Shown here piece after piece: positions 38,503 to 51,770 of a stretch of 64,000 nt of DNA (positions are counted from its first letter, which is position 1; each line of letters opens with the position of its first letter). The notes under the pieces were generated by a model. That model did not search any database. It was not told the DNA's origin and worked only from the letters and a program-made list of their open reading frames with translations. The stretch spans positions 124,001-188,000 of the forward strand of contig JAHQVT010000002.1 of NCBI GenBank assembly GCA_019634165.1, given 5' to 3'. Both the position numbers and the translations under genes were made by a program. This stretch comes from Rhodospirillales bacterium. Lineage in GTDB: Bacteria > Pseudomonadota > Alphaproteobacteria > Rhodospirillales > Thalassospiraceae.

Positions 38503-39762
38503 TTATTGTGCGGATTCAACCGCATTAACGAGCTCTTCAACAGCAGCAGCACTGTCATATTCGCCGTTAAAATGCGCGGTAATCACGTCATACATGGCGT
38601 TTTTGACACCGGCCGGGACCGAGTGACCATGGGCCATCGATCCAAACAAAGTGCCCTTCTTGTTCGCTGCGGCCAATTCAGCCATGCCTTTTTTGCCACA
38701 GGCATCAAAGGCATCGTTTGGCACATCGGTCCGTGCCGGGACGGAACCCTTGACCACGTTGAATGCCGACTGGAAGGTTGGCGACATGACGGCGGATGCC
38801 AGTTTCATCTGCGCGTCCTGACGGTCTGCGCCAACTTCAAACATCACAAACTGATCTGAGTTAAACGTCACCGCATCCTGCGTTCCGGGGAAACGGAAGC
38901 ACATGAAATCGGTATCGGGAACTTTATTGGCATTCAGGAATTCACCCTTGGCCCAATCGCCCATGAACTGCACGCCTGCTTCCTTGTTGATCACCATCGC
39001 GGTCGCAAGGTTCCAGTCACGGCCCGAGAAGTTATCATCAACGTAGCTGCGCAATTTTGCCATGCGATCAAACACGGTTTTCATCGTATCTGAACCAAGT
39101 GCATCGGGATCGGTGTCAATCATGGATGACTGATAGAAATCCCCGCCACCAGTTGCCATGACAACCGCATCAAAAATGGTGGCGTCCTGCCATGCCTGTC
39201 CGCCATGGGCCACAGCCGTGTAGCCAGCAGCCTTGATTTTATCAAGGGCTGCAATCAATTCATCCCAGTTGGTCGGTTGGCTCAAGCCAAGTTCATCAAA
39301 GATGGCCTTGTTCGCCCAGACCCAGTTGGTTGAATGGACATTGACCGGGGCTGCGATCCAATGACCGTCATATTTTGAAAAGCCCTTAAGCGCGTCTGGC
39401 ACGACATCTTCCCAGCCTTCCTTTGCAGCCAACGCATCAAGATTGGCCACAACACCCTCGCCTGCCCAGTCCTTGATATCAAAGCCCAGCATTTGAACGG
39501 CAGTTGGCGCATTGCCCGATGTAACGCGTGCGCGCAAAACAGTCATTGCCTGTTCACCGCCACCGCCAGCAACCGGCATGTCGTTCCATGAAACGCCCTG
39601 ACTTTCGAGATCCTTTTTAAGAACCTGAAGCGCCTTTGCTTCGCCACCTGCGGTCCACCAATGCAGGACCTCAACACTTTCCTGTGCGGATGCGATGCTG
39701 GTCGAAAGCCCGAGTGCCGCAATCATTCCGATTCCGGCACGTGTCATTTTACCAAGAAACAT
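38503..39762 (-). CDS. Glucose-type sugar ABC transporter substrate-binding protein (GtsA-like)
   Basis: 419 residues with a signal peptide (cut near ASA-QE, about residue 27). The mature start [88 protein letters not shown] and GDWAKGE are the hallmarks of the glucose/mannose-binding proteins of Pseudomonas (GtsA) and Thermus. It captures sugar in the periplasm for the two permeases. Ribosome site GGAGG at 7 bases. First gene of an operon read opposite to the flanking division genes. Confidence 0.93.
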   Translation of the reverse strand: MFLGKMTRAGIGMIAALGLSTSIASAQESVEVLHWWTAGGEAKALQVLKKDLESQGVSWNDMPVAGGGGEQAMTVLRARVTSGNAPTAVQMLGFDIKDWAGEGVVANLDALAAKEGWEDVVPDALKGFSKYDGHWIAAPVNVHSTNWVWANKAIFDELGLSQPTNWDELIAALDKIKAAGYTAVAHGGQAWQDATIFDAVVMATGGGDFYQSSMIDTDPDALGSDTMKTVFDRMAKLRSYVDDNFSGRDWNLATAMVINKEAGVQFMGDWAKGEFLNANKVPDTDFMCFRFPGTQDAVTFNSDQFVMFEVGADRQDAQMKLASAVMSPTFQSAFNVVKGSVPARTDVPNDAFDACGKKGMAELAAANKKGTLFGSMAHGHSVPAGVKNAMYDVITAHFNGEYDSAAAVEELVNAVESAQ

Positions 39763-39800
39763 GTTGTTTCCTCCCTGTTGGTTTTTTGATTTGGCGGTTA

Positions 39801-39829
39801 ATTACTGCAACGTTACAGTTGACTGTCAA
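39801..39829 (-). promoter_or_regulatory. Promoter of the sugar transporter operon
   Basis: On the minus strand TTGACA (39829-39824) and AGTAAT (39806-39801) are 17 bases apart. The -35 box is perfect. The spacer is occupied by one LacI-type operator, and a second sits just upstream, which makes repression by the operon's own LacI protein very likely. Confidence 0.75.
39804..39819 (-). promoter_or_regulatory. LacI-type operator O1
   Basis: ACTGCAACGTTACAGT is an almost perfect palindrome centred on the CG typical of LacI/GalR operators. It overlaps the promoter spacer and -10 box. Its exact reverse complement recurs at 39836-39851. Confidence 0.75.
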
Positions 39830-39835
39830 GCTGGG

Positions 39836-39851
39836 CCTGTAACGTTGCAGT
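39836..39851 (-). promoter_or_regulatory. LacI-type operator O2
   Basis: CCTGTAACGTTGCAGT holds CTGTAACGTTGCAGT, the reverse complement of the core of O1. Its centre is 32 bp from that of O1, three helical turns, so two dimers or one tetramer could bind on the same face, with the -35 box between them. Confidence 0.75.
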
Positions 39852-40058
39852 ACAGCAAAGGAAAAACCGGCAAAAACCGGCGGTTGATTATCTTGCCCAC
39901 ACCGCACTGCGAAACCGTGTTTCAACACATTCGGGATATGGATTGCAAAAGACTCCGGTCAGCCTTAACCAATTTGCAACGGCTTTTAGTGGAAAACGGG
40001 CGTAAGGTTCGCTTAGGGGCAGGACCAATAATTTTTTAAAAAGATTTCGAGCATTCAA
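39852..40058. other. Upstream region of ftsA
   Basis: About 200 bases with no supported ORF. Because the sugar operon runs the other way, ftsA and ftsZ probably need a promoter here, but I cannot point to a clear -35/-10 pair. Confidence 0.4.
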
Positions 40059-41309
40059 TTGGCACGCAGCAAAACCAGATCAGGATTGATTGCGGCTTTG
40101 GACATTGGAACGTCCAAGGTCTGTTGTTTTATTGCGCGACGCGAAAAAGATCAGCCGCCGAAAATTATCGGCATTGGACACAACATGTCCAAGGGGTTGC
40201 AAAGCGGATCGATCGCAAATCTTGATGCCGCACAGGAAGTTGTGCTGGCAGCGGTAAATGCCGCCGAAAAGATGGCCGGGCAAACCATTGAATCAGTGAT
40301 TGTGAACCTGTCTGGTGGGCGCCCGGAATCGGAAACACATACGGTTGAATTGCCGCTTGGCTCCCGTCCGATTGGCAATCTTGAGATCAGAAAGCTCAAT
40401 GATCAAAAAGAAGCCCTTTTGCGTCAAGCCGGTGACGAGCTGATCCATACCGTCCCGCTTGGTTTCCGACTTGATGGCGCGAATTCGATGAATGATCCAC
40501 GCGGCATGTATGGATCGACCCTTGGTCTGGATTTGCACTTTGTCCGCACACAGACAGCACCGCTGCGCAATCTTGGTACCCTTCTGGGCCGTTGCCACCT
40601 TGCGATTGAGGAAACTGTTGTTACCCCGCTGGCATCGGGCCTTTCGGCACTGACTCCTGATCAACGCGAACTTGGTGCGACCGTAATCGACATGGGGGCG
40701 GGCACCACAAGTGTTGCGGTGTTTAACGGCGGTCAGGTGATCTATACCGCGTCATTCCCGGTGGGTGGCGCACATGTGACCCGCGACATTGCCTATGGGC
40801 TTAATACGTCGCTGAACCATGCTGAACGTATGAAAACGCTGCATGGCAGTGCATTAACATCACCATCAGACGATCAGGAAATCCTTGCGGTTCCGATCAT
40901 TGGCGATGAGGACGAAAACAATTTTAATCATGTGCCGCGCTCGATGCTGATCAACATCATCAAGCCACGTCTTGAAGAAACCTTTGAACTCATCCGCGAT
41001 CAGCTTGAAGAACATGGTCTGTCGCAAATTGGCGGACGCAGCATTGTTCTGACCGGTGGTGCCAGCCAGCTGAATGCGATTGCCGATCTTGCCAATCAGA
41101 TGTTTGAACGCCCGGCAACGGTTGCGCACCCGCATGGGGTTAACGGTTTGGCAGAAGCCACATCCGGCCCAGCATTTTCTGCATGTGCCGGGCTATTGCT
41201 GCGCGCGGTCGAACAACAAAATGATCCCTTAAGCGAAGCCATGGCAAAAATCCGTCAATCCGGTGGTCGCTGGGGGCGTTTGGGCGCTTGGTTCAAAGAA
41301 AATTTCTAG
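40059..41309 (+). CDS. ftsA: Cell division protein FtsA
   Basis: 416 residues, actin-like ATPase fold: LIAALDIGTSKVCCFIARR is phosphate-binding loop 1, VIDMGAGTTSVAVFNGG loop 2, and SIVLTGGASQLNAIADLA the adenosine motif. The C-terminus GGRWGRLGAWFKENF is an amphipathic helix that tethers FtsA to the membrane. It anchors FtsZ filaments and recruits later divisome proteins. The start is a TTG at 40059; an in-frame TAA just upstream rules out a longer form with a standard start, and the ribosome site is weak, so translation may be low. Confidence 0.96.
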   Translation: MARSKTRSGLIAALDIGTSKVCCFIARREKDQPPKIIGIGHNMSKGLQSGSIANLDAAQEVVLAAVNAAEKMAGQTIESVIVNLSGGRPESETHTVELPLGSRPIGNLEIRKLNDQKEALLRQAGDELIHTVPLGFRLDGANSMNDPRGMYGSTLGLDLHFVRTQTAPLRNLGTLLGRCHLAIEETVVTPLASGLSALTPDQRELGATVIDMGAGTTSVAVFNGGQVIYTASFPVGGAHVTRDIAYGLNTSLNHAERMKTLHGSALTSPSDDQEILAVPIIGDEDENNFNHVPRSMLINIIKPRLEETFELIRDQLEEHGLSQIGGRSIVLTGGASQLNAIADLANQMFERPATVAHPHGVNGLAEATSGPAFSACAGLLLRAVEQQNDPLSEAMAKIRQSGGRWGRLGAWFKENF

Positions 41310-41540
41310 ATTCCTAACTGCAAAACTTCCCCACTCGGCAAGAATCAGTGGATTTGAAAAAGAAGTGCATTTTTTTATGCATTTTTTTGAAAACTTTCGT
41401 GCTCATTAACAAGGCAATAACTCTTTGCCCGCTAAAACGAACTCGGAGGTCTTTGTGCCCGAAGCATTTCGGACACGCATAAGCAAAGGGAAGGCTTGTG
41501 TGATCTTTAAGCTCTAAAGCGCGGAGAGGAAGAGCAAACA

Positions 41541-43202
41541 ATGAGTACAATCAATTTTTCCGTTCCAGAAACGGAAGAAAACCTAAAGCCGAAGATCACC
41601 GTTATCGGTGTCGGCGGTGCCGGCGGCAACGCCGTTAACAACATGATCGCATCTGAACTAGAAGGGTGTGATTTTGTTGTTGCCAACACCGATTCACAGG
41701 CCCTTACCCAAAGCAAAGCCACGCGCAAAATGCAGCTTGGCCGCAAAATCACGCAAGGCTTGGGTGCAGGCGCGCGTCCTGATGCAGGAAGTGCCGCTGC
41801 AGAAGAATCGATCGAAGACATTCAAGCCCAGCTTGAAGGCAGCCACATGGTATTCATCACCGCCGGTATGGGCGGTGGTACGGGAACCGGTGCAGCCCCG
41901 GTCATTGCACGTGCCGCAAAAGAATCCGGCATTCTGACCGTTGGTGTTGTTACCAAACCGTTCCATTTTGAAGGCACGCGCCGTATGCGCACTGCCGAAC
42001 AGGGCATTGAACAGCTTCAGCAGTATGTTGATACCCTGATCATCATTCCAAACCAGAACCTGTTCCGGGTTGCGAATGAAAAAACCACCTTTGCAGATGC
42101 ATTCCAGATGGCAGATGACGTTCTGCGCAACGGTGTACGATCAATTACCGACCTTATGATGGTTCCGGGCCTTGTGAACCTTGATTTTGCCGATATTCGC
42201 ACTGTGATGAGCGAGATGGGCAAAGCCATGATGGGCACAGGCGAGGCATCTGGCGAAAAACGTGCGCTTGAAGCTGCCGAAGCCGCCATTGCCAATCCGC
42301 TGCTTGAAGATGCTTCGATGAAGGGTGCACGTGCAGTCCTCATCAACATCACCGGTGGCATGGATATGGCCCTGTACGAAGTTGACGAAGCTGCGAACCG
42401 TATTCGCGAAGAAGTCGCGTCCGAAGCCAACATCATCTTTGGGTCGACTTTCGATCCAACCATCGAAGGTGCATTGCGCGTTTCTGTGGTCGCAACCGGC
42501 ATCGACGCCGAAGAAATGCGTCGTCCGCAACCAACCACCGTTTCCGTAGCACAGCCAAAAGCAGCCCAGCCGGCCGAAAAGCCGTCTGTACCATCCTTTG
42601 CACAGCATGGTGCCGGCAATGCCGCGGCCAGCGCGCATGATGGTTCAGCTCACGGTGCTGCTGGCGACTATAACGGTGGCGCTTCGATTGATCACATTCC
42701 GGCTGAACGTTTTGCTGCCACCGGCAGTGCACAGCAGCCAGAACTAAACCATCAGGCTGACACACAAGAAACCGGTTCTATTGAAATGGGCCAGACGGTC
42801 CTGAAACCAAAACCGGTTCTGCGTGCCAATAAGCCGACCGAAAAAACCAACAGCAATGGCGACATGGCGTTCATTCCGCCGCGCGCCATTACCCCAAGCC
42901 AAGCCGATCAGGTCAAACACAGCCCGGATGTATTCGAAGCAGCAGATGCCCAGAATGCCACATCCCCGCGTTCCGTCCTGAGCAGCCTGTTTGGGAAAAA
43001 TAAAACCATAAAGGACCCGCATCAGCATGCGGAACCAAAAGTCTCGCAGCCGCAGGCACCTGCACCGCGTCAGACTGAAATGCCCCTTGGTGAAGACAGT
43101 GCATCCTCCCTCAAGAAGGAGCCCGCTTCCCGGGGCAAGGCGCAAGGTGCGTCTGATGACCTTCTTGAAATTCCGGCCTTCCTTCGTCGTCAGGCAAACT
43201 GA
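41541..43202 (+). CDS. ftsZ: Cell division GTPase FtsZ
   Basis: 553 residues. The tubulin-like domain has the GTP signature [10 protein letters not shown] at 111-120 and T7-loop region [11 protein letters not shown]. After about residue 320 comes a long disordered linker rich in Ala, Gln and Pro, ending in the conserved tail [15 protein letters not shown] that binds FtsA. It forms the Z ring at mid-cell. The linker of more than 200 residues is in the long range seen in alphaproteobacteria. It has a 231-base leader after ftsA and a strong terminator after it. Confidence 0.98.
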   Translation: MSTINFSVPETEENLKPKITVIGVGGAGGNAVNNMIASELEGCDFVVANTDSQALTQSKATRKMQLGRKITQGLGAGARPDAGSAAAEESIEDIQAQLEGSHMVFITAGMGGGTGTGAAPVIARAAKESGILTVGVVTKPFHFEGTRRMRTAEQGIEQLQQYVDTLIIIPNQNLFRVANEKTTFADAFQMADDVLRNGVRSITDLMMVPGLVNLDFADIRTVMSEMGKAMMGTGEASGEKRALEAAEAAIANPLLEDASMKGARAVLINITGGMDMALYEVDEAANRIREEVASEANIIFGSTFDPTIEGALRVSVVATGIDAEEMRRPQPTTVSVAQPKAAQPAEKPSVPSFAQHGAGNAAASAHDGSAHGAAGDYNGGASIDHIPAERFAATGSAQQPELNHQADTQETGSIEMGQTVLKPKPVLRANKPTEKTNSNGDMAFIPPRAITPSQADQVKHSPDVFEAADAQNATSPRSVLSSLFGKNKTIKDPHQHAEPKVSQPQAPAPRQTEMPLGEDSASSLKKEPASRGKAQGASDDLLEIPAFLRRQAN

Positions 43203-43220
43203 TAACGACCTCCGCGCGCA

Positions 43221-43253
43221 AAAAGGGAAGGCTTCATTGCCTTCCCTTTTTTT
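43221..43253 (+). terminator. Terminator at the end of the dcw cluster
   Basis: AAAAGGGAAGGC (43221-43232) pairs perfectly with GCCTTCCCTTTT (43239-43250), loop of 6, followed by further T residues. It closes transcription after ftsZ. Confidence 0.92.
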
Positions 43254-43317
43254 ATAGACAAAGTGTTTTGAATTGAGCCGATCGAAGCTGTTTGCACCAC
43301 ACATGTAACATTACGAT

Positions 43318-43423
43318 TTGAATCGGCCGACAACACACAGCTAATATATTGATTTTTATATAAAAAATATATCTGTCGATGATTTACAAAGCGTAACAAA
43401 GTGTGATTTGTGTGATTGTCACA
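43318..43423 (+). promoter_or_regulatory. lpxC leader with candidate promoter and inverted repeat
   Basis: A possible sigma-70 promoter (TTGAAT at 43318, TAATAT at 43342, 18-base spacer) lies in a very AT-rich stretch about 180 bases before lpxC. Further on, TGTGATTGTCACA at 43411-43423 is a perfect inverted repeat with a 3-base centre; this resembles a CRP half-site pair but the spacing is 3, not 6, so the binding protein is unknown. Nothing else is visible between the ftsZ terminator and lpxC. Confidence 0.35.
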
Positions 43424-43524
43424 TCATCGGTAATGTCTGAAGCTAACGAAGTGAGGGTTCTGGCCCTGTTAAACGCTTCACCAAGAATAGATTACAAACT
43501 GACTGACCTGATTTGGGGGTTCTT

Positions 43525-44493
43525 GTGAACAATATTACCGACCTTACTGCTGCTCTTGCGCAGACAGGCGTACACGGTGACGACTTTGTGCAGCAACGCA
43601 CATTGAAAGCGTCTATCGGCTGTGCCGGTGTCGGCCTTCATTCCGGTCAGAAAATCCGCATTACGTTGCATCCTGCATCGGCCAATCATGGCATCGTATT
43701 CCGCCGCACGGATCTGGAAAGCCAGCCGTTGTTCCCGGCACGTTACGATGGTGTGATTGATACCCGACTATGCACCTGCCTTGGCGATGCATCCAAGGGC
43801 ATTAAAATTGGCACCATTGAACATCTGATGGCCGCCCTTGCCGGTTCCCGCATTGATAACGTTCTGATCGATATCGATGCTGATGAAGTCCCGGTTATGG
43901 ATGGCAGTTCGGCACCGTTTAACTTCCTGATCGATTGCGTTGGCATTCAAGAACAAAACGCCCCACGCCAAGTCATAGAAGTTCTTAAACCGGTTGAAGT
44001 CGAATTTAACGGCTGCACCGCGCGGGTTGAACCTGCACATGGGTTTGAGATCGATTTTGAGATCGATTTCGCCAGCAAGGCCATTGCGAACCAGCGCTTG
44101 AGCGTGAAATTTGATGATGGTGTTTTCGTTGCCGATATTTCGCGCGCCCGTACGTTTGGCTTCCTTCATGAAGTTGAAGCAATGCGTTCAGCCGGTCTGG
44201 CCCGCGGTGGTTCGCTTGATAATGCTGTTGTGCTTTCGGGTGACGAAGTCATGAACGAAGAAGGCCTGCGTTACGAAGATGAGTTTGTCCGCCACAAGAT
44301 TCTTGATGCGCTGGGCGATCTTTACACCGCCGGGCTGCAGCTTCAGGGCAAGGTAACCGCATATAAATCCGGCCATCACGTCAACAACCTGTTACTTCAG
44401 GCTTTGCTGGCGGATGAAACCGCTTATCAGGTTACCCCAATGCGCAAAGCGGCTTTGAACGGCATGGTCGAACCATCCCTTGCCACAGCCTGA
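43525..44493 (+). CDS. lpxC: UDP-3-O-acyl-GlcNAc deacetylase LpxC
   Basis: 322 residues. Zinc enzyme of lipid A synthesis: the two-fold LpxC architecture starts with RTLKASIGCAGVGLHSGQKIRI; EHLMAALAG holds one zinc His, DEFVRHKILDALGDLY holds the second His and the Asp, and GHHVNNLLLQAL carries the catalytic His. It performs the committed step of lipopolysaccharide synthesis in the cytoplasm. The GTG at 43525 lies 5 bases after GGGGG and is preferred to a TTG four codons upstream. Flanked by terminators on both sides, so it is its own unit. Confidence 0.97.
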   Translation: MNNITDLTAALAQTGVHGDDFVQQRTLKASIGCAGVGLHSGQKIRITLHPASANHGIVFRRTDLESQPLFPARYDGVIDTRLCTCLGDASKGIKIGTIEHLMAALAGSRIDNVLIDIDADEVPVMDGSSAPFNFLIDCVGIQEQNAPRQVIEVLKPVEVEFNGCTARVEPAHGFEIDFEIDFASKAIANQRLSVKFDDGVFVADISRARTFGFLHEVEAMRSAGLARGGSLDNAVVLSGDEVMNEEGLRYEDEFVRHKILDALGDLYTAGLQLQGKVTAYKSGHHVNNLLLQALLADETAYQVTPMRKAALNGMVEPSLATA

Positions 44494-44538
44494 TTGCATC
44501 AAATGGCTGCATATTGGCCAAGAAAATAGTACTAAAAT

Positions 44539-44563
44539 GGCGGCCCATCGGGTCGCCTTTTTT
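44539..44563 (+). terminator. Terminator of lpxC
   Basis: GGCGGCCC pairs with GGGTCGCC (one G-U pair) around the loop ATC, followed by seven T residues. It lies 46 bases after the lpxC stop. Confidence 0.88.
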
Positions 44564-44727
44564 GTTGTCTGGCCCTGTTTAAAACCCAATGATCAAAGCC
44601 AGAGGCCTTCATCTACGAGAAAAGTCGTTCTTTAGGCACACAACTACTTGCCCAAGGGCGCCCTTCACATGATATAGTCCGTCGGATTTTCTCGTGAGTG
44701 CGTCACAAAATTCAAGGATAGGTCACA

Positions 44728-45552
44728 GTGCTTAGTACCGTTCGCGCCAAACACATCATTGCAACCTGTGGCATGGCCATTCTGCTTGCTGCCTGCTCAA
44801 GCAATGAGGCACCGGAATACGTCGAACGTCCGGTTTCCGAATTGTATAACGGTGCGCAGGACCTGTTGGACGCCAAAGAATACAAAAAGGCCGCCGAGGC
44901 CTTTGACGAAGTTGAACGTCAGCATCCCTATTCGGTATGGGCGACAAAGGCGACATTGATGTCGGCTTATTCGTACTATCAGGACAATAAATATGACGAT
45001 GCGATCAACGCACTTGATCGTTTCATCTCATTGCATCCGGCAAACCCGGATGTGCCATATGCCTATTATCTTAAGGCGCTGTCCTATTACGAGCAGATTT
45101 CCGATATCGGTCGCGATCAGCAAATGACACAGCACGCAATGGATGCGCTTGATGATGTCATTCGTCGTTTCCCTGATAGTAAATATTCCCGCGATGCCAA
45201 GCTGAAAAAAGACCTGACCGTTGACCACCTTGCCGGTAAGGAAATGAGTGTCGGTCGTTACTATCAAGACCGCAAAGAGTTCCTGGCTGCAATCAACCGG
45301 TTCAAGTCAGTGATCCAGAACTATCAGACCACCACCCACGTCCCCGAAGCCCTCGCCCGACTGACCGAATGCTATCTTTCGCTTGGCCTTGAAGGTGAGG
45401 CAAAACGCACAGCATCTGTCTTGGGCCACAACTTCCCCGGCAGCGCATATTACAGCGAATCCTACAGCCTTCTGGTTGACGATGCTGGTTTCGAGCGCAC
45501 AGAAGAAAGCTGGTGGGATTCGGCAACGCAGTCGATCTCTGATCTGTTCTGA
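44728..45552 (+). CDS. bamD: Outer-membrane assembly lipoprotein BamD
   Basis: 274 residues. Lipoprotein signal with lipobox LLAAC at about residue 22, then five TPR-like repeats (for example AQDLLDAKEYKKAAEAFDEV, TLMSAYSYYQDNKYDDAINA). BamD belongs to the BAM complex that inserts beta-barrel proteins into the outer membrane. GTG start at 44728 after AAGGA. It stands between lpxC and recN, an order often seen downstream of dcw clusters in alphaproteobacteria. Confidence 0.95.
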   Translation: MLSTVRAKHIIATCGMAILLAACSSNEAPEYVERPVSELYNGAQDLLDAKEYKKAAEAFDEVERQHPYSVWATKATLMSAYSYYQDNKYDDAINALDRFISLHPANPDVPYAYYLKALSYYEQISDIGRDQQMTQHAMDALDDVIRRFPDSKYSRDAKLKKDLTVDHLAGKEMSVGRYYQDRKEFLAAINRFKSVIQNYQTTTHVPEALARLTECYLSLGLEGEAKRTASVLGHNFPGSAYYSESYSLLVDDAGFERTEESWWDSATQSISDLF

Positions 45553-45811
45553 TTTTTGTTTTCATAAATATCGGGCTTCTTACAGGTTTCCTTGACATTC
45601 GGGGTAAAACAACCCTAGAACACAACAGGAACAAATTGTAGTTTCGCCTTGTTTTCAAACCTTTTTGGCAACCGATAGCCAATGAAGGCGTTTGGACCAG
45701 ACAAGCGATCTGCAACACTTGCAAGGACCGCCGGTATTGGGCACTCTGCAAATCACCAAGAAGTTTGGCCGAACCTGTCTGCTGCCCCGTTAACAACATC
45801 AGTACCCAGAA

Positions 45812-49634
<3,823 letters not shown>

Positions 49635-49676
49635 TACCGATTAATTACGGATCATTTTCAAAAGGGACGCGTGCCG

Positions 49677-50069
49677 ATGGAAGACCTTGGAAGTTTTTTT
49701 CGCCGCTATGTCGATGCCCATCTTAAGCTCGAAGAAAATGCACTTGATGAGTTTTATCACTACCCGTCCCTGATCAATGATCTGTCTGGCGTGCATGCCA
49801 TTTCATCGGCTGAAGATCTTCATACCTATCATCAGTCTTTCTTTGAAGAGCTGAAAAATGCTGATCTTGCGATGGCGAAATCCATGGTTATTGAACAGCA
49901 TTCCGCCCTTCCAGGTGGGGCACGTGCAATTGTGTCATTCCGGTTTGGCAACACGGAAAACAATCTGATCTTTGATTGTGACTATGCTTTTGCGCTGCTC
50001 AAACAAGATGAGAAATGGAAAGTCGTCTTCGCGCAGCTTGATGAAATCCGCTTTAGCGACCTGTATTGA
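49677..50069 (+). CDS. Small NTF2/SnoaL-like protein
   Basis: 130 residues. The pattern of an N-terminal helical pair (LGSFFRRYVDAHLKLEENALDEFYHYPSLI) followed by a long curved sheet (RAIVSFRFGNTENNLIFDCDYAFALLKQDEKWKVVFAQLDEI) suggests the NTF2-like cone fold, often a binding or catalytic scaffold. I cannot name a function. A GTG at 49671 is an alternative start; AAGGGA lies between 3 and 9 bases from the two. It follows ligA closely and its stop lies next to the start of the nuclease-fold gene. Confidence 0.6.
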   Translation: MEDLGSFFRRYVDAHLKLEENALDEFYHYPSLINDLSGVHAISSAEDLHTYHQSFFEELKNADLAMAKSMVIEQHSALPGGARAIVSFRFGNTENNLIFDCDYAFALLKQDEKWKVVFAQLDEIRFSDLY

Positions 50070-50077
50070 GGTCGCTG

Positions 50078-50635
50078 GTGAGCCGCCTTTCCCACATTTG
50101 GAACCTTCCGGGGCTTTGCACCCTGCTTCTGATCGTGTCCACCCCAATCGCGCACGCAGACCCGGATTACGACACCTTGTCTGGCACAGCCCGCGCAATT
50201 GACGCCGATACGCTTGAGTTTGGCTTTAAGCGCATTGACCTTTGGGGCGCGGATGCGATGAACCGGTTCCAAAAATGTCGGGTGAACAATCAAAGCACTG
50301 CATGCGGTGCCGAAGCATGGCAAGTTACCACCAACCTTTTGGTGGCAACCCCGATCCGATGTGAAGTTCGTGGCAAAAGCCGTTATAATCGCAACATGGC
50401 AGTATGTCACAATGCCAATGGCGTCGATATTGGCCAAAGTCTGATCACGCGCGGAATGGCCGTTGCCCGTACCAAACAAATGCCGGAATACGGTCCGGTA
50501 GAAGACCGCGCAAGACAAGCCCGCACTGGTATTTGGGCCGGCGAATTCATTGATCCGCTAAAATGGCGCATCGGTGACCGACTTCCTGAACACGAAATCA
50601 TCATACATCGCTGGCAACGCAACGCAGACGAATAG
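50078..50635 (+). CDS. Secreted SNase-like (thermonuclease-fold) protein with altered active site
   Basis: 185 residues. Signal peptide ending near AHA-DP (about residue 30), then an OB-type nuclease domain: the acidic pair in IDADTLEFG, the Arg in KRIDLWGADA, and RYNRNMAVCHNANGVDIGQSLITRGMAVA are all in the positions of staphylococcal-nuclease homologues. Where active enzymes have a catalytic Glu (usually GxDAPE), this protein reads GADAMN, so hydrolysis is doubtful. The GTG at 50078 follows GAGG at 6 bases; a TTG at 50066 overlaps the previous stop. Confidence 0.82.
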   Translation: MSRLSHIWNLPGLCTLLLIVSTPIAHADPDYDTLSGTARAIDADTLEFGFKRIDLWGADAMNRFQKCRVNNQSTACGAEAWQVTTNLLVATPIRCEVRGKSRYNRNMAVCHNANGVDIGQSLITRGMAVARTKQMPEYGPVEDRARQARTGIWAGEFIDPLKWRIGDRLPEHEIIIHRWQRNADE

Positions 50636-50661
50636 ACGCGATGTTGCGTGTTCACACCTTC

Positions 50662-51630
50662 TTACGGCTTGCTGTTTGACGCAAAGGGCCGTGCCAGTAA
50701 CCGTCCAAGTCCAGCCAGACTAAAGCTGTTTTTCAGCGACGCCACCCCAAGGGTGACAACCGCAAACCCGAATAATTGCGGCACTGTCAGCATCTCGCCC
50801 AACAGCAACCACGCCGCAAAAAATGTCATGGCCGGTCCTGACAACGAAATCAGCGATGCCTGGGTTGCCCCGACCCGCCGGATGCCTTCATAAAGCAAAA
50901 AGAACGGGATCACCGTACAGAAGATTGAAATGCCTGCGGTCCACAAAACCCCATCCAGATTAAGGTTCAGCGGCTTTTGAACGATCAGTTCATAAAGCAC
51001 CATCGAAAGCCCGGCCATTGTGTTGACCAATGCGGCAAAATGCATTGATCCAATAACGGTTATCATCCGCTGCCCAAAGTAAAGATAGCAGGCATATGTC
51101 AGGGCGGACGCAAACGCCCAGAACGCCCCATACCACAATCCATCTGACACCATGTCAAAACCGTTTGGGGCAAGAACCAGCATCAAGCCAAAATAGGTGA
51201 CAACAAAACAGATGATTTGGCGCATTGGCGGAAAACGCCGTTTGTGCAGACTTTCAAGGATCAGAACAATGGCCGGAAAGGTAAACAGCACAATCCGCGA
51301 GACAGTGACGTCAATCAACGAAACGGCGGTAAAATCAAACAACGCAGCGGCAAAGAACAAACCGCCATACAAAGCCCCCGATACCAGATCAATCGGCTTC
51401 ATTTTGCGTTCGCCCGGACGATGTTTCCCAAACCAAAACACGCCCAACCAAAAGAACGGCATCGCAATGAGGAAACGCAATAACAACAATCCATCAACCG
51501 TCATGCCCGTGGCATAGACAAACTTTGCCAGCAATCCCTTCATAGCAAAGGCAACTGTTGCAAGCAGCACGATCGTCAAAGCAGAACCTGCTGGCGTTGC
51601 CGCAGGCTGCGATTGGGGCGATGTTGTCAT
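50662..51630 (-). CDS. EamA/DMT-family transporter
   Basis: 322 codons counted to the ATG at 51630, ten membrane helices in two EamA repeats (LLATVAFAMKGLLAKFVYATG, SGALYGGLFFAAALFDFTAVSLIDVTVSR, then GAFWAFASALTYACYLYFGQRM). The substrate cannot be inferred. ATG 51660 (ten codons up) is also possible. It diverges from a LysR gene with a gap of about 140 bases, the usual layout for a transporter and its regulator. Confidence 0.87.
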   Translation of the reverse strand: MTTSPQSQPAATPAGSALTIVLLATVAFAMKGLLAKFVYATGMTVDGLLLLRFLIAMPFFWLGVFWFGKHRPGERKMKPIDLVSGALYGGLFFAAALFDFTAVSLIDVTVSRIVLFTFPAIVLILESLHKRRFPPMRQIICFVVTYFGLMLVLAPNGFDMVSDGLWYGAFWAFASALTYACYLYFGQRMITVIGSMHFAALVNTMAGLSMVLYELIVQKPLNLNLDGVLWTAGISIFCTVIPFFLLYEGIRRVGATQASLISLSGPAMTFFAAWLLLGEMLTVPQLFGFAVVTLGVASLKNSFSLAGLGRLLARPFASNSKP

Positions 51631-51770
51631 GGCGTTATCCGATCCTCTCTTCAATCGCATAGTCGCCTGCACTCTGCCATTATTCAATTCGAATTAATTG
51701 CTATCAGATATCAGTTTTGGCTATATCTAACATCTCGACCAAAACGCATACTGGTATCAAGGCCCGCATA

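Noticed and set aside
41371..41392. TGCAT-T6-ATGCA repeat in the ftsA-ftsZ gap
   Set aside because: Short, AT-rich and with no link to a known element; likely chance in a T-rich leader.
43411..43423. TGTGATTGTCACA before lpxC as a CRP site
   Set aside because: The centre is 3 bases instead of the 6 required for CRP; kept only as an unassigned inverted repeat.
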